Source: Entomortierella parvispora (lineage: Eukaryota; Mortierellomycota; Mortierellomycetes; Mortierellales; Mortierellaceae). From it: a stretch of DNA of 64,000 bases. The DNA is taken from assembly GCA_963573315.1 (NCBI GenBank), contig OY752145.1:1488001-1552000 (forward strand). The letters are read 5' to 3'. Position numbers and translations under genes: made by a program. The notes below the pieces were generated by a model, which was given only the letters and a program-made list of their open reading frames with translations, was not told the origin of the DNA and did no database searches. This document shows positions 10,073 to 21,012 of this stretch, in pieces (the stretch's first letter is position 1; each line of letters opens with the position of its first letter).

Positions 10073-13000
10073 ATGAGCTCCCATCGGATCTTTGGCTCTT
10101 CCTCGGCTTCATCCCCGTCCCCGTCCTCTTCCTCTTCACCCTCCTTCTTTCCTCGGCCAGTCTTTGCCAGCGATCTGGTCGCCAAAAAGACGTCCTCCTC
10201 CAAATCAACAACAACGACTACCCCACACCTCCGACCTTCCTCCGCCTCTTCAAACTCCTCTCGGCCCCCTCCGAGCGCCGCCAGCAGCACCTCCATGATG
10301 GACCAGCTTCCAGCAATGCAGCTCCCAGACTTTCACTTGCCAGATCTCAACAGACTCAAACAACAGCTCCATAAGCATACCCCTTCCTTCTCCCTCAAAT
10401 CTTTGCAGCATACCTTCCATGTACCCTCTTACAGCCCATCTTCGTCTTCCTCTCAGGCCTCGTCGTCTTCAATTGCCTCAGGGGCAACGTCAACGATAAG
10501 GTCGAGACTTTCACTTGTTGGGAGATCCTCTCGTGAGAGCACTGAGAGTGCAAGAAGCTCCATAGTGACTGCAGACAAACCTCCTGTTCAAACGATGCAG
10601 CAGCAACAGCAACAGTCCATCTCCACCTCCGCCATCGCCTCTTCTTCTTCTTCAGCAGCAGCAGCAGCCCCGCTATCGCCTATACAATACAAGGCGTCTG
10701 TGCCAGTGTCGATTCCAACACACCCATCCAATCTCCTTATCAAAAAGCAAAACACAACGACCGTTGATCCAGCAAACATTCCAACCCAAACAGGCGGTGC
10801 CAATGGTATGAATTCGTCTGCCGCAGCGACCGAACCTGCGTCTGCGTCTGCACCTTCAACCAAATCGCCTGTTGGACACTTGTTCCTTCAGATTGTCGAG
10901 GCACGGAACCTCAACTTGGTGAACCCGCCGGCACTCTCTCGGCCCTATTGCTTGGTCGAATACGACCAGAATGAACTGATGACCCCTTCGGCCCTACCGG
11001 AAACAGACATCATGGGACGGAGAGGAGGGAATGATATCTTTGCGCGAGCCATGGCTGCCAGCAGTCCAAAGTGGCGCCACGACGCAGAATTGTAGGTCCC
11101 TTTATTTGTTTCGATCGAAAGAGCGCGCGCGTTGACTATGTCCTTGATCCCTTGTTGTGTGGCTTTCTTCTTTATGTGAATGCGGAAAGGAGGGGGAGAC
11201 GTGTTGTTGGGGGTGGAGATTGGGGTGGACGCGTCTATTTTTTTCTCTTTTTTAAAATCGATATCTGATTTCAAATCGACCAGCCCAACATGTCGGGGAT
11301 AGCCCACTGACCTTTTATTTCCTTTTATTTCTCTATCTCTCCTCTCTCACTCTTGCAGCGATGTAGTGCGTCCCAATCAGCAGATAAGCATTACAATCTA
11401 TGATTCAGGTGCTGCAGAGGGCGACCAAGAGCCGGCCAGGAGGTTCCTGGGCCAAGTCAAGCTCAAGCCTTCCGAGATCCACAACCGAATGATCGACTCT
11501 TGGTTTCGACTCCAGGGCCGTGAGGTCGATGAGCAAGAAATCACTGGAGAGATCAGAGTGACCATCAAGTACCAAGCCGTTGAGGTAACCATGCTGTCAA
11601 ACAATGAGAAAAAATATAGGGAAAAAGTGGGTGGGAGAAACATAAAAGGGGGAAATGCTGGGGTGATGCGCATCGCGTGTCCTACCTACCTTGTCTCTCT
11701 GTCGTGGAACAATGCGAGATCTTGTATTTAGAGTCGCGTGTATTTCCTAGCGCAGGGAGAACGTTCCTCGTCATACACACACACTGCAGTGGACATGTGG
11801 GCTGCTAATTCATAAGATTGCGTTCAAACTAACTCTGCTCTGTTTTGTTTTCTTACTGCATTTTTCCATGAAATCCTAGTCGCGCCACCTTTCCACAGCA
11901 GATTTTGATATCCTGCGAGTCCTCGGGGTTGGATCCTTTGGCAAGGTCTATCAGGTTAGGAAAAAGGACACTGGTAGAATCTATGCCATGAAGGTCCTTG
12001 TCAAGAAACAGGTCATTGAGCAAAAGCAGGTCGAACATACCATCGCTGAAAGAAATGTCCTCGTGCAAGCCCTTCAGTCACCCTTCATCGTCGGACTCAA
12101 GTTCTCGTTCCAGACCCCTACAAAGCTCTACCTCGTCCAGGACTTTATGAACGGCGGCGAACTGTTCTTCCATATGCAGAACGAGGGTACCTTCTCCGAG
12201 GCTCGTGCTCGATTCTATGCTGCTGAATTGGTGTTGGCCCTGGAGCATCTGCACTCGCGCCATGTTGTTTACCGCGATCTCAAGCCCGAAAACGTACTGC
12301 TATCCAGTCAGGGACATATCGTCTTGGTCGACTTTGGTCTCTGTAAACAAAACGTGACCGAGGACGAGAGGACACACACATTCTGCGGCACCACAGAATA
12401 CTTGGCGCCAGAGATTGTCAAGGGCAAAGGCTATGGAAAGGCGGTCGACTGGTGGTCTTTGGGTGTCTTGCTGTATGAGATGCTGGTGGGCGCATCCCCG
12501 TTTGAGGACAGTCGGACCGAAGGCACCTACCACAAAATTTTGCACCAACCCGTCATCTTCCCTTCTCTACCTGCTCTGTCTGAGAAAAATGGTCGCCAAC
12601 ACCACCCTCAAGCACCACCAGTCTCACCCGAATCAGAGTTCACGAATGGAATTGGTATCAGCCGCAACGCCCAGGATATCATTCAGAGACTTTTGGACAA
12701 AAATCCAAGGACACGACTGGGTTCGGGACCCAACGCCTTGGCTGAGATCAAGGGACACCCGTTCTTCCGAGGCATCAACTTTGAGAAGCTGGCCACTCGC
12801 GATGTGACCCCACCTTTCCAACCTCATGTCGGTGTCATGGGTGACCTGGACGTCTCCAACTTTGACGCCCACTTTACAGATCAAAAAACCAAGAATGGCG
12901 GGGGCGAAAATGGGACTGGACACAAAAATGAAAGGGCTTTGCCCACGGGTGGCTCGACGACCGTGGTGATGGATGGTGAAGCGGGCAGCTTTTTGCTTCA

Positions 13001-13565
13001 GCAGCAACAAAGGGCTGCCAACCTGTATCGTCAACAGCAGATGAGGGCCGACAACAGTACTTTGAGTCCCAATGTCTTGATGAGAGGTCGCAGGAGCAGC
13101 AACAGTTGGTGCAGTTATCGCACCCCAAGTAACGAGTCCATCTTTTCGGTCAGCGAACCGAGCAGTCCATTGGTGACCCGGAATGGCGGTCAGTCTGTGT
13201 TGAGGAACAACGCAAAGACAAAGGCGACAGCGGGATCTTCGACATCATCCTCGTCTTCGCCACTGCGCCATGCACATGACCAACGAAGCCCATTTCAGCA
13301 GCAGCAACAACGTCAGCAAGAGTACTTTAAAGGATTCACGTTTGAAGGCGAGAGTATTCTGGAGACGTTGAAGCGCCAGGATGATGAACAAAGACATCGG
13401 TCTGGCCTCGAGGACGATGATGAGACAGAGAGGCTTGTGGATGGGGTCCGTCCTGATCTCCAGCAAGACCCTTTGGGGCTTAGCTTTTCGGGCCAGCATC
13501 ATCGTCAGCAGCAACTTTTCTCGGGCGAAGCTACAAGTGTAGACTCGATCTTTGGCAGCATGTAA
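10073..13565 (+). CDS. AGC protein kinase with N-terminal C2 domain (Sch9-like)
   Basis: Ser/Thr kinase; C2-AGC kinases of this layout (Sch9, Sck1/2) are growth and nutrient effectors of TORC1. Three exons (10073-11091, 11359-11584, 11880-13565) give 976 residues. Residues 1-260 are Ser-rich and disordered with a poly-Gln patch. A C2 domain spans about 266-410 (GHLFLQIVEARNLNL, SRPYCLVEYDQNE, ISITIYDSG, FLGQVKLKPSEI). The kinase domain (about 424-718) has all key motifs: GVGSFGKVYQV, AMKVL, YRDLKPENVLL, VDFGLCK, the activation-loop THTFCGTTEYLAPE, and DWWSLGVLLYEM. After the AGC extension (FDAHFTDQ) comes a low-complexity insert of about 145 residues. A hydrophobic motif, YFKGFTFEGES, follows near residue 896. 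The FxxFTF form resembles Sch9 more than Ypk1. No PKC C1/HR1 domains are present. Confidence 0.92.
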
Positions 13566-14462
13566 TTGTATTTTTTTTTTTCGTTTCATTCTTTTCTTTT
13601 GTTATTGTAGACCACTCTCGTCCTTCTTGTACATTTACCATAGAAATTATATACATCTTTAATTGTGCTTTTTTTTTTTCCTTTTTGGTCATCCCTTGTC
13701 ATGGTCGCTATAAGGCGTAGGCTTTGAGTGGAGGCGCAGGGCAATGGTGAATTGAGCTTCGACTGCTTGGGGAAGAGAGTGGCAAGGGGATTGACTTAGC
13801 CCATGAACAAAGTGAACGCTGCCACACACGGAAATGGGGATAGACTACAACCGAGGGTCCAACTCCCCCTTTCTATTTTGCTCCATATCGCACGTTTTGG
13901 CAACCAGTCATGCATGAAAAATACAACCACCCCTTCCCCGATCCTCTCTGGTAACACATAACATTGGGCTGAGGGAAAAAAAGTGGGCAGCGCACTGACC
14001 TGTCAGTCTTCTATTGCCTTCTTTCCTCCTTCCTTCAGATGCACAACATTTGTCAGATGGACATCTCTTTTGTTTGTGGCGGCAACAAGGATGTGATGGG
14101 GGGGAGAAAGGAGACGAGCTGTGAAGACAGATTATGATAAAGACCACACGCCGTGTGAGTTGTGTGGGCGGCTGACCATGCGCCCCGGTAACAAACGGTG
14201 TGTCGTGCTCTCACAAAAAAAATAAAATAAAAGGATGAAAGGACGACTGACTTTCGCTTTTCTTTCCTTCTTTCTTCTGCAACACAAAAAAAATCCCACG
14301 ACCTGCAGTGCCATTCCCGTTTTGCAAGGAAAAGTACGACTTGCGGAGACACAACAACAGCAAAGCACCAATAGCCAGCAGCAAACGGCTCTATATACCC
14401 GCCACTATCAACAACAGCAACCTTAGCAGCAGCAGTCTCCGCACCCCCAGCAATCATACACC
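13566..14462. other. Intergenic, kinase 3' end and calpain promoter
   Basis: A 0.9-kb gene-free stretch. T-rich tracts with AATTATATAC just after the kinase fit a 3' UTR. A TATATA sits at 14392-14397, 66 bp before the calpain ATG, with CAA/CAG-rich leader sequence between. The ORFs across it are short and low in complexity; I see no gene. Confidence 0.5.
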
Positions 14463-16761
14463 ATGGCCAAGAAGCAAAAGACGACCAAAAAGATCTCCAA
14501 GGAGGCCTTGACCCACATTGCGGCCGCCCAAGCCAAGCACAACAAGACCCTTCAACTCCCATCCGTCACCTTGATCGCAACTGCGGCCATGACGGCGGCG
14601 AGGGAGGAATGCGAGGCCAAAGTGGATGCGATCGTGGCGGAATGCTTAGAGAACAATTGCAAGTTTCGGGATTCAAAGTTTGACCTCCTGAACGATCGAC
14701 GCAACTGTCTTTATTCTTCCTTGATCTCGGAAACGGTCTATAACGATATCGCTGGCACCAAACGATTGCCAGACTTGTTCAGGAACCCAGTCTTTTTCTT
14801 GAACGGCGCCAGTCCTGATGATATCAAACAGGTAAAGGGAACAGACAAGGAAACAGAAGAGAGAGAAAAGGCTTGGACTTTTGAAGCCAAAGAGAAAAGA
14901 TGGGCTGTACATCTTTTCCCCCCTTCTTTTTCGATATGGATAGGGACGGGTCAATCGAGAAGCGAGAACCAAAACACTAAAAAAAATGGTACCAACGCCC
15001 TGTTTCTTCCTGCCGTTTATTTTTAGGGCTCCGTGGGCGACTGCTGGTTCGTTGCGTCCTTGGCCGTGATCTCCAACATCCCGGGCTTGCTAGAACAACT
15101 TTGTGTAAAGAAGAATGATGATGTTGGTGTCTACGGATTCATATTTTTCAAGGATGGCGACTGGGTCTCGACCGTGGTGGACGATCAGCTTTTTTACAAG
15201 GTGGACCCTCAATCCTTCCGTCGGTCTCTGTATTTTAGCTCCTGTAATGAGGAACGGGAGACTTGGTTGCCTTTGATGGAAAAGGCCTATGCCAAGATTC
15301 ATGGTAAACAAATGTCCAAGAAGGGCATTGGGAAAACGGAAATGGGAACAGGAGCGGGAAAGAAAAGAAAAAAAAGAGATCCGGTCACCTAATCTGTTTT
15401 TCCCTTCTTTTTGGGACAACGACGATAACAGGTGATTATGAGACTTTGACTGGCGGTTATACGGCCGAGGGAATCGAAGATCTCACTGGAGGCATTGCTT
15501 CAATGATGTTTTCGAGCGACATCCTGGACAAGGACCGGTTCTGGAAAGAAGAGATGAAGCAGGTCAACAAGTCGACGCTGATGGGTTGCTCCATCAACTT
15601 TCAAGAGACAGAGGCAGAGAAGCATGGCATCCAAAGCGGGCATGCTTATAGTGTCCTGAACACTGCCGAATATGAAGGCGAGCGCCTCGTTCATGTATGT
15701 TGGGGACACACACTCGCGTTTTTGGTTCCCAAGTGTAAACCAGAGCGACTAATCTTTTCCCCTCTCGCTCGGTTTGCCAATCTCAGGTCCGCAATCCTTG
15801 GGGCGAAATCGAATGGAATGGAGAGTGGTCTGACCAGTCCGAGAAGTGGACCCCCGAGGCCATCAAGACGCTCAAGCACGAGGACAAGAACGACGGACGG
15901 TTCTGGATGCCTTACAGGGAATGGCTCCGCATCTTCACCACCATTGATCGTTGTCGAGTCTTTGACTCGTCTTGGTCCGTGGCCTCGAGCTGGATCCCTT
16001 ACAATGTCGATCCTCGGTCCAGCGGTCAGTTCCATTTTAAATTGACTCAGGCCACAGAGACGGTTGTGGTTTTGTCCCAACCCGACACTCGGTACTATGG
16101 ATCCTTCAATGCCGATTTCCTCTATACCCTCTCGTTCCATGTCTATGAAGACAAGACCAAGAAGCTGATCAAGAGGGCCAAGATCACGGTTCCTTACTCC
16201 AAACGATCGGTCAATTGCGAACTGAAGCTTCAAGCTGGATCTTACACAGTGATCCCTCACGTCCAAAGAGAGCCAACCGATATCCTCCCCGACAGTGAGA
16301 GTGGAGAAGATGAGGACAATGCCATCAGTCCCTCGACTCGTCCTGGCGATGTCCAGGTCGTGGTGGAAGCTGTCAAGATGGACAAGAGCTCGTTCATGTT
16401 CCAACAGCGCAAGGCCAGCTTGATCCGATCCATGTCCATGGCTAGAGTGACGGGTCGTAAGCTCCTGGGAGTCGATGATGAGGATTACGAGACGGAAGAG
16501 TTGCCCAAGGAATTGGATGAGGAAAAATGGCAGATCATGCTGGGTCTCCGTGTGTACAGTCATGATCCCGCGGTGTCTCTGGTCGGCAATGCGGGTATGC
16601 ACCCAGCCCTGAAGGTAGTCGAGCCAGTGACAGCCGATCCAGAGGAGGTCACCGCGACATTGGTGGACAAAAAGGAGCTGGTGGCTGAGCCAGAGGATGA
16701 GGCCAAAAAGGAGGAGGTGAAAGAAAAGGAGACCAAGGGCGCCCACGAGAAGGAGGAGTAA
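14463..16761 (+). CDS. Calpain-type cysteine protease
   Basis: Intracellular papain-fold protease; calpains cleave target proteins, usually under Ca2+ control. Four exons (14463-14831, 15027-15303, 15432-15694, 15787-16761) give 627 residues. The catalytic triad is intact and split over exons: Cys in GSVGDCWFVASLAV (exon 2), His in QSGHAYSVLN (exon 3), Asn in VRNPWGEIEWNGEWSD (exon 4). The substrate-entry region has FRNPVFF near residue 110. A calpain-III-like beta-sandwich follows (SSWIPYNVDPRS, FKLTQATETVVVLSQPD, AGSYTVIPHVQREP). The tail is acidic and Lys/Glu-rich, ending KGAHEKEE. No EF-hands or MIT domain are seen, so this is an atypical fungal calpain. A decayed second copy of its 3' end lies 2.1 kb downstream. 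The start is the first ATG after a TATATA and CAA-rich leader. Confidence 0.93.
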
Positions 16762-16860
16762 TGATGGTCTATTTTCGCTTTTATTTTATTGTACAGAAAG
16801 GTGCACCAGCACCAGAAAGGGCACTTTTTTCTATGTAGAGATAAAAGACCGGTTGATTGC
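16683..16860 (+). repeat. Calpain 3' end and 3' UTR, intact member of a duplicated pair
   Basis: Segment from GTGGCTGAGCCAGAGG through the stop codon and the GTACAGAAAGGTGCACCA element of the 3' UTR. It matches a diverged copy at 18885-19010 in the same orientation. Confidence 0.65.
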
Positions 16861-16956
16861 AAATAGCTTGTGGCAGCCAATCGTTCATAGCGACACTGCT
16901 TTTTGATCCTTTGATGTCGGCCCTTTCAATCCTTGCTTCATTACAATTCCATCGCT

Positions 16957-17271
16957 TCATATGACTTTCACTATTCCTAGAATCTCAAACACCATGCGCA
17001 CGACATGGCTCACTTGGGTGCCGTCAAGTTCCTTCATCACCATACACCCGATTTCATTGTCAACCAGAAGGCACAATCTGTGAACATCGAGCTCCCACTC
17101 TTTGCTTTCCTCTTCCTTCAGCTTGACGAGAATGTCAGTGAGAAATTGTGGAGGGATCATAGTCTTGAAAATCCTTTGTCCTGTTAATGAGCTCCGGTAG
17201 ATCTTTTCCAACCACATGCGCTGCTGTCTTCCATATGAAGATAAGCCATGGACGACGCCGCTATATTTCAA
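16957..17271 (-). CDS. Unassigned small ORF, possible terminal exon
   Basis: A 104-codon minus-strand ORF with balanced, charged composition (IPPQFLTDILVKLKEEESKE, DVHRLCLLVDNEIGCMVMKE). It looks more protein-like than the shadow ORFs around it. I do not recognise a family. It could be the last exon of a small gene whose upstream exons I cannot place, or a remnant. It lies between the calpain and the decayed Crinkler, in a patch rich in broken sequence. Confidence 0.22.
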   Translation of the reverse strand: MKYSGVVHGLSSYGRQQRMWLEKIYRSSLTGQRIFKTMIPPQFLTDILVKLKEEESKEWELDVHRLCLLVDNEIGCMVMKELDGTQVSHVVRMVFEILGIVKVI

Positions 17272-17379
17272 AGGATCACACGGTTGAAATAAAATGAGAA
17301 TAGGGGCATAGTGTTAGATGCCAAGGTAATGGTGTATCGTAGGGACATTGAACATGAACTCTTACTAAATTTCCTTCTT

Positions 17380-17760
17380 CTTGAGTTTCGGCAGGTTACT
17401 GAAAGCTAGAGCTGTTCGACAGTAAATCGGAACAGGCCCTCGACCAATACAGCGTTCTCGGTCGGTACCTGAACTTGTCCCTGTAAGAATAGCAAGGAAC
17501 AACGTCGTGGAGCAGTTGCATACCGAATGGGAAGAGTTGGGACGTCTTGTTCTCATTTGTCTTCCATACAGGACAATGGGCCAGTGCCGATGCGGTATTT
17601 CGTTGCCGCCCATTTTGCAACCACATTTCAGTTGCGAGTCCACCCTCATGCCTGCCGCTCCGTGCAGGATCAAAAGAATGGCAGCTGGACGTGTTTTCGC
17701 GCATCCTTTGACATCAATGTCTGTCGCGAGGTCTATAGATCGAAACTGTATGATGGTTAG
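17380..17760 (+). pseudogene. Fragmentary coding remnants, family unknown
   Basis: Two adjacent open stretches in different frames read like protein: KLELFDSKSEQALDQYSVLG followed by RYLNLSL, then VEQLHTEWEELGRLVLICLP. A third (about 17570-17760) gives PMRYFVAAHFATTFQLRVHP and FRASFDINVCREVYRSKLYD. A GTAAG follows the first piece, so part of this could be spliced, but the frames do not join cleanly. I cannot name the family. It may be a relic belonging to the same decayed island as the Crinkler that follows. Confidence 0.25.
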
Positions 17761-17849
17761 TGTATAGTAATCGTAAAGGGCATCTTTATATTCATTGGCG
17801 GCTATTCGGAATTACCTTGAACATCCTTGTTCATTTCATAAGCTACATC

Positions 17850-18770
17850 GTCTGATGGTGATGGCTCGTCTATCGTGACAAGATAAAGAACCACTCTTTG
17901 TTGATACCGACCAAACAAAGACAATCCATCACCTCAACAAGTTCATCAAGTCTGCGACTCCTGACGCGTTCAACGGCGTTGATACCAAAGACATCTAATC
18001 CTCTGGTGCGTTGACCAACCCGTCATTGCGGCCAACAAGCACAATATAATCCCATTGTCCTGAGAGGATTAATTCCCTTACAGAGCTCGACCTAACCGAT
18101 GGCACCACTGACATCTTTCCAGAGGCACCACCCAAGAAGACAATTCACATCATCGTCTAGCCACTTCCTCCAGGTATGCATACACGCGTTACTTCATTCA
18201 CACTTTGCACATTTGCTTTATTAGTGCTTGCGCTAACATGACTCTCTCCTCCAATAGCACTGACATAGTCCAAGTACCTGTCCCCGTTCGTGCCTTCACT
18301 CCTCTCCCTGGCTACCTCTCGGATCCCTCTTATCCCTGGCACTCTGCGGTCTAGTAGGAGCAGTTGCTCATCACGCGTCATTCTCTGTCTGCTTTTTTGT
18401 ATAGCCTGTCCCTGCCTTCTCTCTACATATAATTAGGCCACCTCCATGCTGATTTCAAAAGGATCACAGACAACTTCTTTGCTCCTGGACCAACTGTCGA
18501 CTTTCTCGACGAGTTTGTGAAGGGCGAAGGGGTGCTGCCTCTTACTTCATGACCCATTCTTGGTTTACCAAGAGCACGGCGTCCTTCGTTTAGGGAGCCG
18601 GCAGACACGCGACCAAGCCTACCTGTTTTTTTCTTGGATCTCCCCGACCCCTCAGTATCAGACACAGAGTCAAGGAATCTCAGAGGGTTCTGTTCTGGAC
18701 ATGGTCAAGGCAATCATCCAGCTATTTCAGTCTTTGGCGTTTCTAGTTCGTTTTGTACACAGACGGCGAT
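17850..18770 (+). pseudogene. Decayed Crinkler (CRN) family gene
   Basis: Crinklers are modular proteins first known as oomycete host-targeted effectors and widespread in Mortierella and arbuscular fungi. They have a ubiquitin-like header followed by variable, often P-loop, domains. Pieces in order: PLFVDTDQTKTIHHLNKFIK (header core), LWCV then VIAANKHNIIPL (the LWRV...ANKH segment), ELDLTDGTTDIFPEAPPKKT and IHIIV (end of header), VPVPVRAFTPLPGYLSDPS (linker), ITDNFFAPGPTVDFLDEFVK and GEG, LDLPDPS, then ISVFGVS (start of the VFGVSGCGKT P-loop segment). The pieces need several frame changes. In-frame stops include TAA at 17996 and TAG at 18158, the latter where the family has Gln after HIIV. 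Sequence stops resembling the family right at the P-loop, so the 3' part is missing. Clearly non-functional. Confidence 0.72.
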
Positions 18771-18884
18771 GCCATGCGCACATTGTCATATGACAAAACA
18801 ATCAGGCTAATTAGACTATCGTCCACATTCTCTATCCTACACTCAATAGGCTGTGACAGCTTACGTTGGTTACATGTGGCACCG

Positions 18885-19010
18885 GCTGAGCATAGGGAAG
18901 CAGGCCAAGGGCGCCACCGAGAAGGAGGAGTAATGGTCCTGTCACTGTACATGTACAGAAAAGGTGCACCAAAGTCCAAAGGACCAAAAGAACACTTTTT
19001 GAAAGACCGT
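18885..19010 (+). repeat. Degenerate second copy of the calpain 3' end
   Basis: Carries GGCTGAGC, CCAAGGGCGCC, GAGAAGGAGGAGTAATGGTC, TGTACAGAAAAGGTGCACCA, CACTTTTT and AAAGACCG. These fall in the same order as in the calpain end at 16683-16860, including the stop codon and 3' UTR. Small gaps and substitutions separate the copies. No upstream calpain sequence accompanies it. The two copies bracket the decayed Crinkler. Confidence 0.65.
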
Positions 19011-20429
19011 TGGCGCCATGTCTTTGCCACCACTCCCCCATTTTTGCATACCGATACCATTCATTTCCCGATATCAGATAAAGAGAAAACCATGCTGAGA
19101 ATAAACAAGGTAATCAATGACCGAGAACGGACACTCTGCAGATCTCATTAGCAATTATTATTGTCCTGCAAGCTGGTCTGGCCCCTGCTCAAGGTGCAGC
19201 AGTGACCCCCGTTGTGGTCGATGTGAACGACACCACCTGAGACACAAATGTTCACCCTCTTTTCCCCAGACTAGGGTTTGCTCCTCAGCCGGGCACTGTG
19301 GAAAGGCCTCGACCCGGATTGTTTTTGAGAGCAAATTGCTTCAATAGATGTGTTGGGTGTCCCTTCTGTTCGGTGCAATAAACTCGTGAGAGAATGCCTG
19401 TTGACCACAGGACAGGAATGTTTTTGTTTTTTTTTCTATCGCACAAAGGTCCAACGGGAACAAACATTGGACGAGGAACGGTAAAAAAGAGAAAAAAATA
19501 GGGGAGCAATTAACGAACCTGCAGCATCTACTGATGTTTTGGAGGACCGTTTTTAATTCTCTTGAGCACGCTCACAACGGCGGTGACAAAGTGGGACTGC
19601 AGCAGTTAGTGGAGGAGGAAGAAGAGAGGGCTTCCGAGGGACAAGACTCGAGGCGCAACGGAAGAACACCACACCTTAACAGTCTGCTCTCGGTTTTTTT
19701 TTTTCTTTTTTTTTTTGCTTGCGTCGTCGACTCTATTTCTAGCTAGTGGAGTTCTCCCTGTGACCTCTTTTATCCCAAAGTCACCGATTGGTGCCCTGTG
19801 GACAAGATGGACGCCTGGCCCACCAGGCACTAGCGCGGGAGATGATTGCGTGCCAATCTTTGCCTTCTTGAGCGGTTCGTAATTCTCTTTCTTTTTTTGA
19901 AAGACAGCAGCAGATCAAGGAGAATGAGAGAGCGAGTAAGAGAGATAGCGAAAGAGCATGGGTGGTGAAATGTAATCAAATGAGGGTCTAGGTGGGTTTG
20001 AGAGGCAGAGGCCGATCGTTTTTTTTAGGTGCCCTATTCGGTGAGAATGCAGGTCTGTTGTTGGGTGCAGTAATAACAGAATTCCTCCCTTCGCTCCCCC
20101 GTCCATCTAATTTATTTACAAGGGTCCCCAATTCATCACTCGGGAACAGCCGATAGGTGTGCCGAGGTGTGGTATTAGACTAGCAGGGATGGGAAAGAAT
20201 GATCAGGGTATTCTCCCAGAAAGAACCCCTCCCCCCTCCCCTTCCCCTGGTCATTGAGAAGCACGATCGGTGGCCACTGAGAACACGGCTGCATTTGAAT
20301 CCAGCAGAAGGCCAAGCGTGCCTTCCGCCCTGTGTAATTTCGGGCCATTCCTCGGATTCATTGTTGATTCTGGCCCATGTCGCAGCTTTGTGCTCCACTG
20401 CTTTGTATTATTACTACAGTATTGCCGTT

Positions 20430-20430
<1 letters not shown>

Positions 20431-20457
<27 letters not shown>
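20431..20457 (+). repeat. (CAG)9 trinucleotide repeat
   Basis: Nine uninterrupted CAG units in non-coding sequence, about 560 bp upstream of the LPMO-like gene. Confidence 0.95.
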
Positions 20458-20460
<3 letters not shown>

Positions 20461-20944
20461 GCAGCGGCTGGACGTTTGTTCTTCCGCGCCTCCTTCTCCT
20501 CTCCGCTGCTGCTCCAAACTTTTGTGTCCAGCCGCACACCTCTTTCCGCCTGGGGGATAGGCGGAGAGCAACCGAGGGCAAGAGCAGCAGGGCTGTCCAC
20601 AAATTGCGGATGCAGGCTCTCAACGTGTTTTTTCTCTGTGTGTTTCTCTTTTTAGGAACCTGTTGCTGTCCTGGACCATACAAAATTGCCGCAGAGTGCA
20701 GCAAACGCTCTTGACCCTGCCCCATCCTAGCCCCGAAATGAAGAGGCAAGCAGGCTGACGAAGAGTTCCACCTGCCACTTCATTTCCTTTTTCTACCAGA
20801 CCCTTGGCCCAGAGTCTTTTCTTCTTTTCTTCTTCTTCTTCTTCTTCTTTGTCCTTTCTTCCCCCTGTCCACCCACCCCCAGCCTTCGCAACTCCCTTTG
20901 CTCCCCCTCCTTCCTTGACGTCCTCCTCCTCCTCCTCGAACCCT

Positions 20945-20950
20945 TATAAA
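20945..20950 (+). promoter_or_regulatory. TATA box of the LPMO-like gene
   Basis: TATAAA 63 bp before the ATG at 21013, in a CT-rich promoter. A strong TATA box suits a highly expressed, regulated secreted protein. Confidence 0.6.
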
Positions 20951-21012
20951 GCAACCCTCCTTTCCTCTTTCCCCCCTCTTCATTCAATCTCAAACTCGTA
21001 TCAACAGCAACA

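Larger units (their letters stand above)
19011..21012. other. Gene-poor stretch between the decayed island and the LPMO-like gene
   Basis: A 2-kb stretch with no gene I can support. At about 19160-19240 a short open piece (LIVLQAGLAPAQGAAVTPVV) resembles a secreted-protein start but stops at once. T-homopolymers occur near 19420 and 19695-19715. A CAG tract lies at 20431-20457. From about 20815 the sequence is strongly CT-rich and ends in a TATAAA before the next gene, fitting its promoter. Overlapping ORFs in several frames around 20.2-20.75 kb are shadows of the CAG tract and its flanks. Confidence 0.5.

Noticed and set aside
15691-16746. 351-codon minus-strand ORF
   Set aside because: Antisense to calpain exon 4, which has clear catalytic and beta-sandwich sequence.
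20180-20749. Overlapping ORFs around the CAG tract
   Set aside because: Several frames on both strands are open through the same trinucleotide repeat; homopolymeric translations and no domain.
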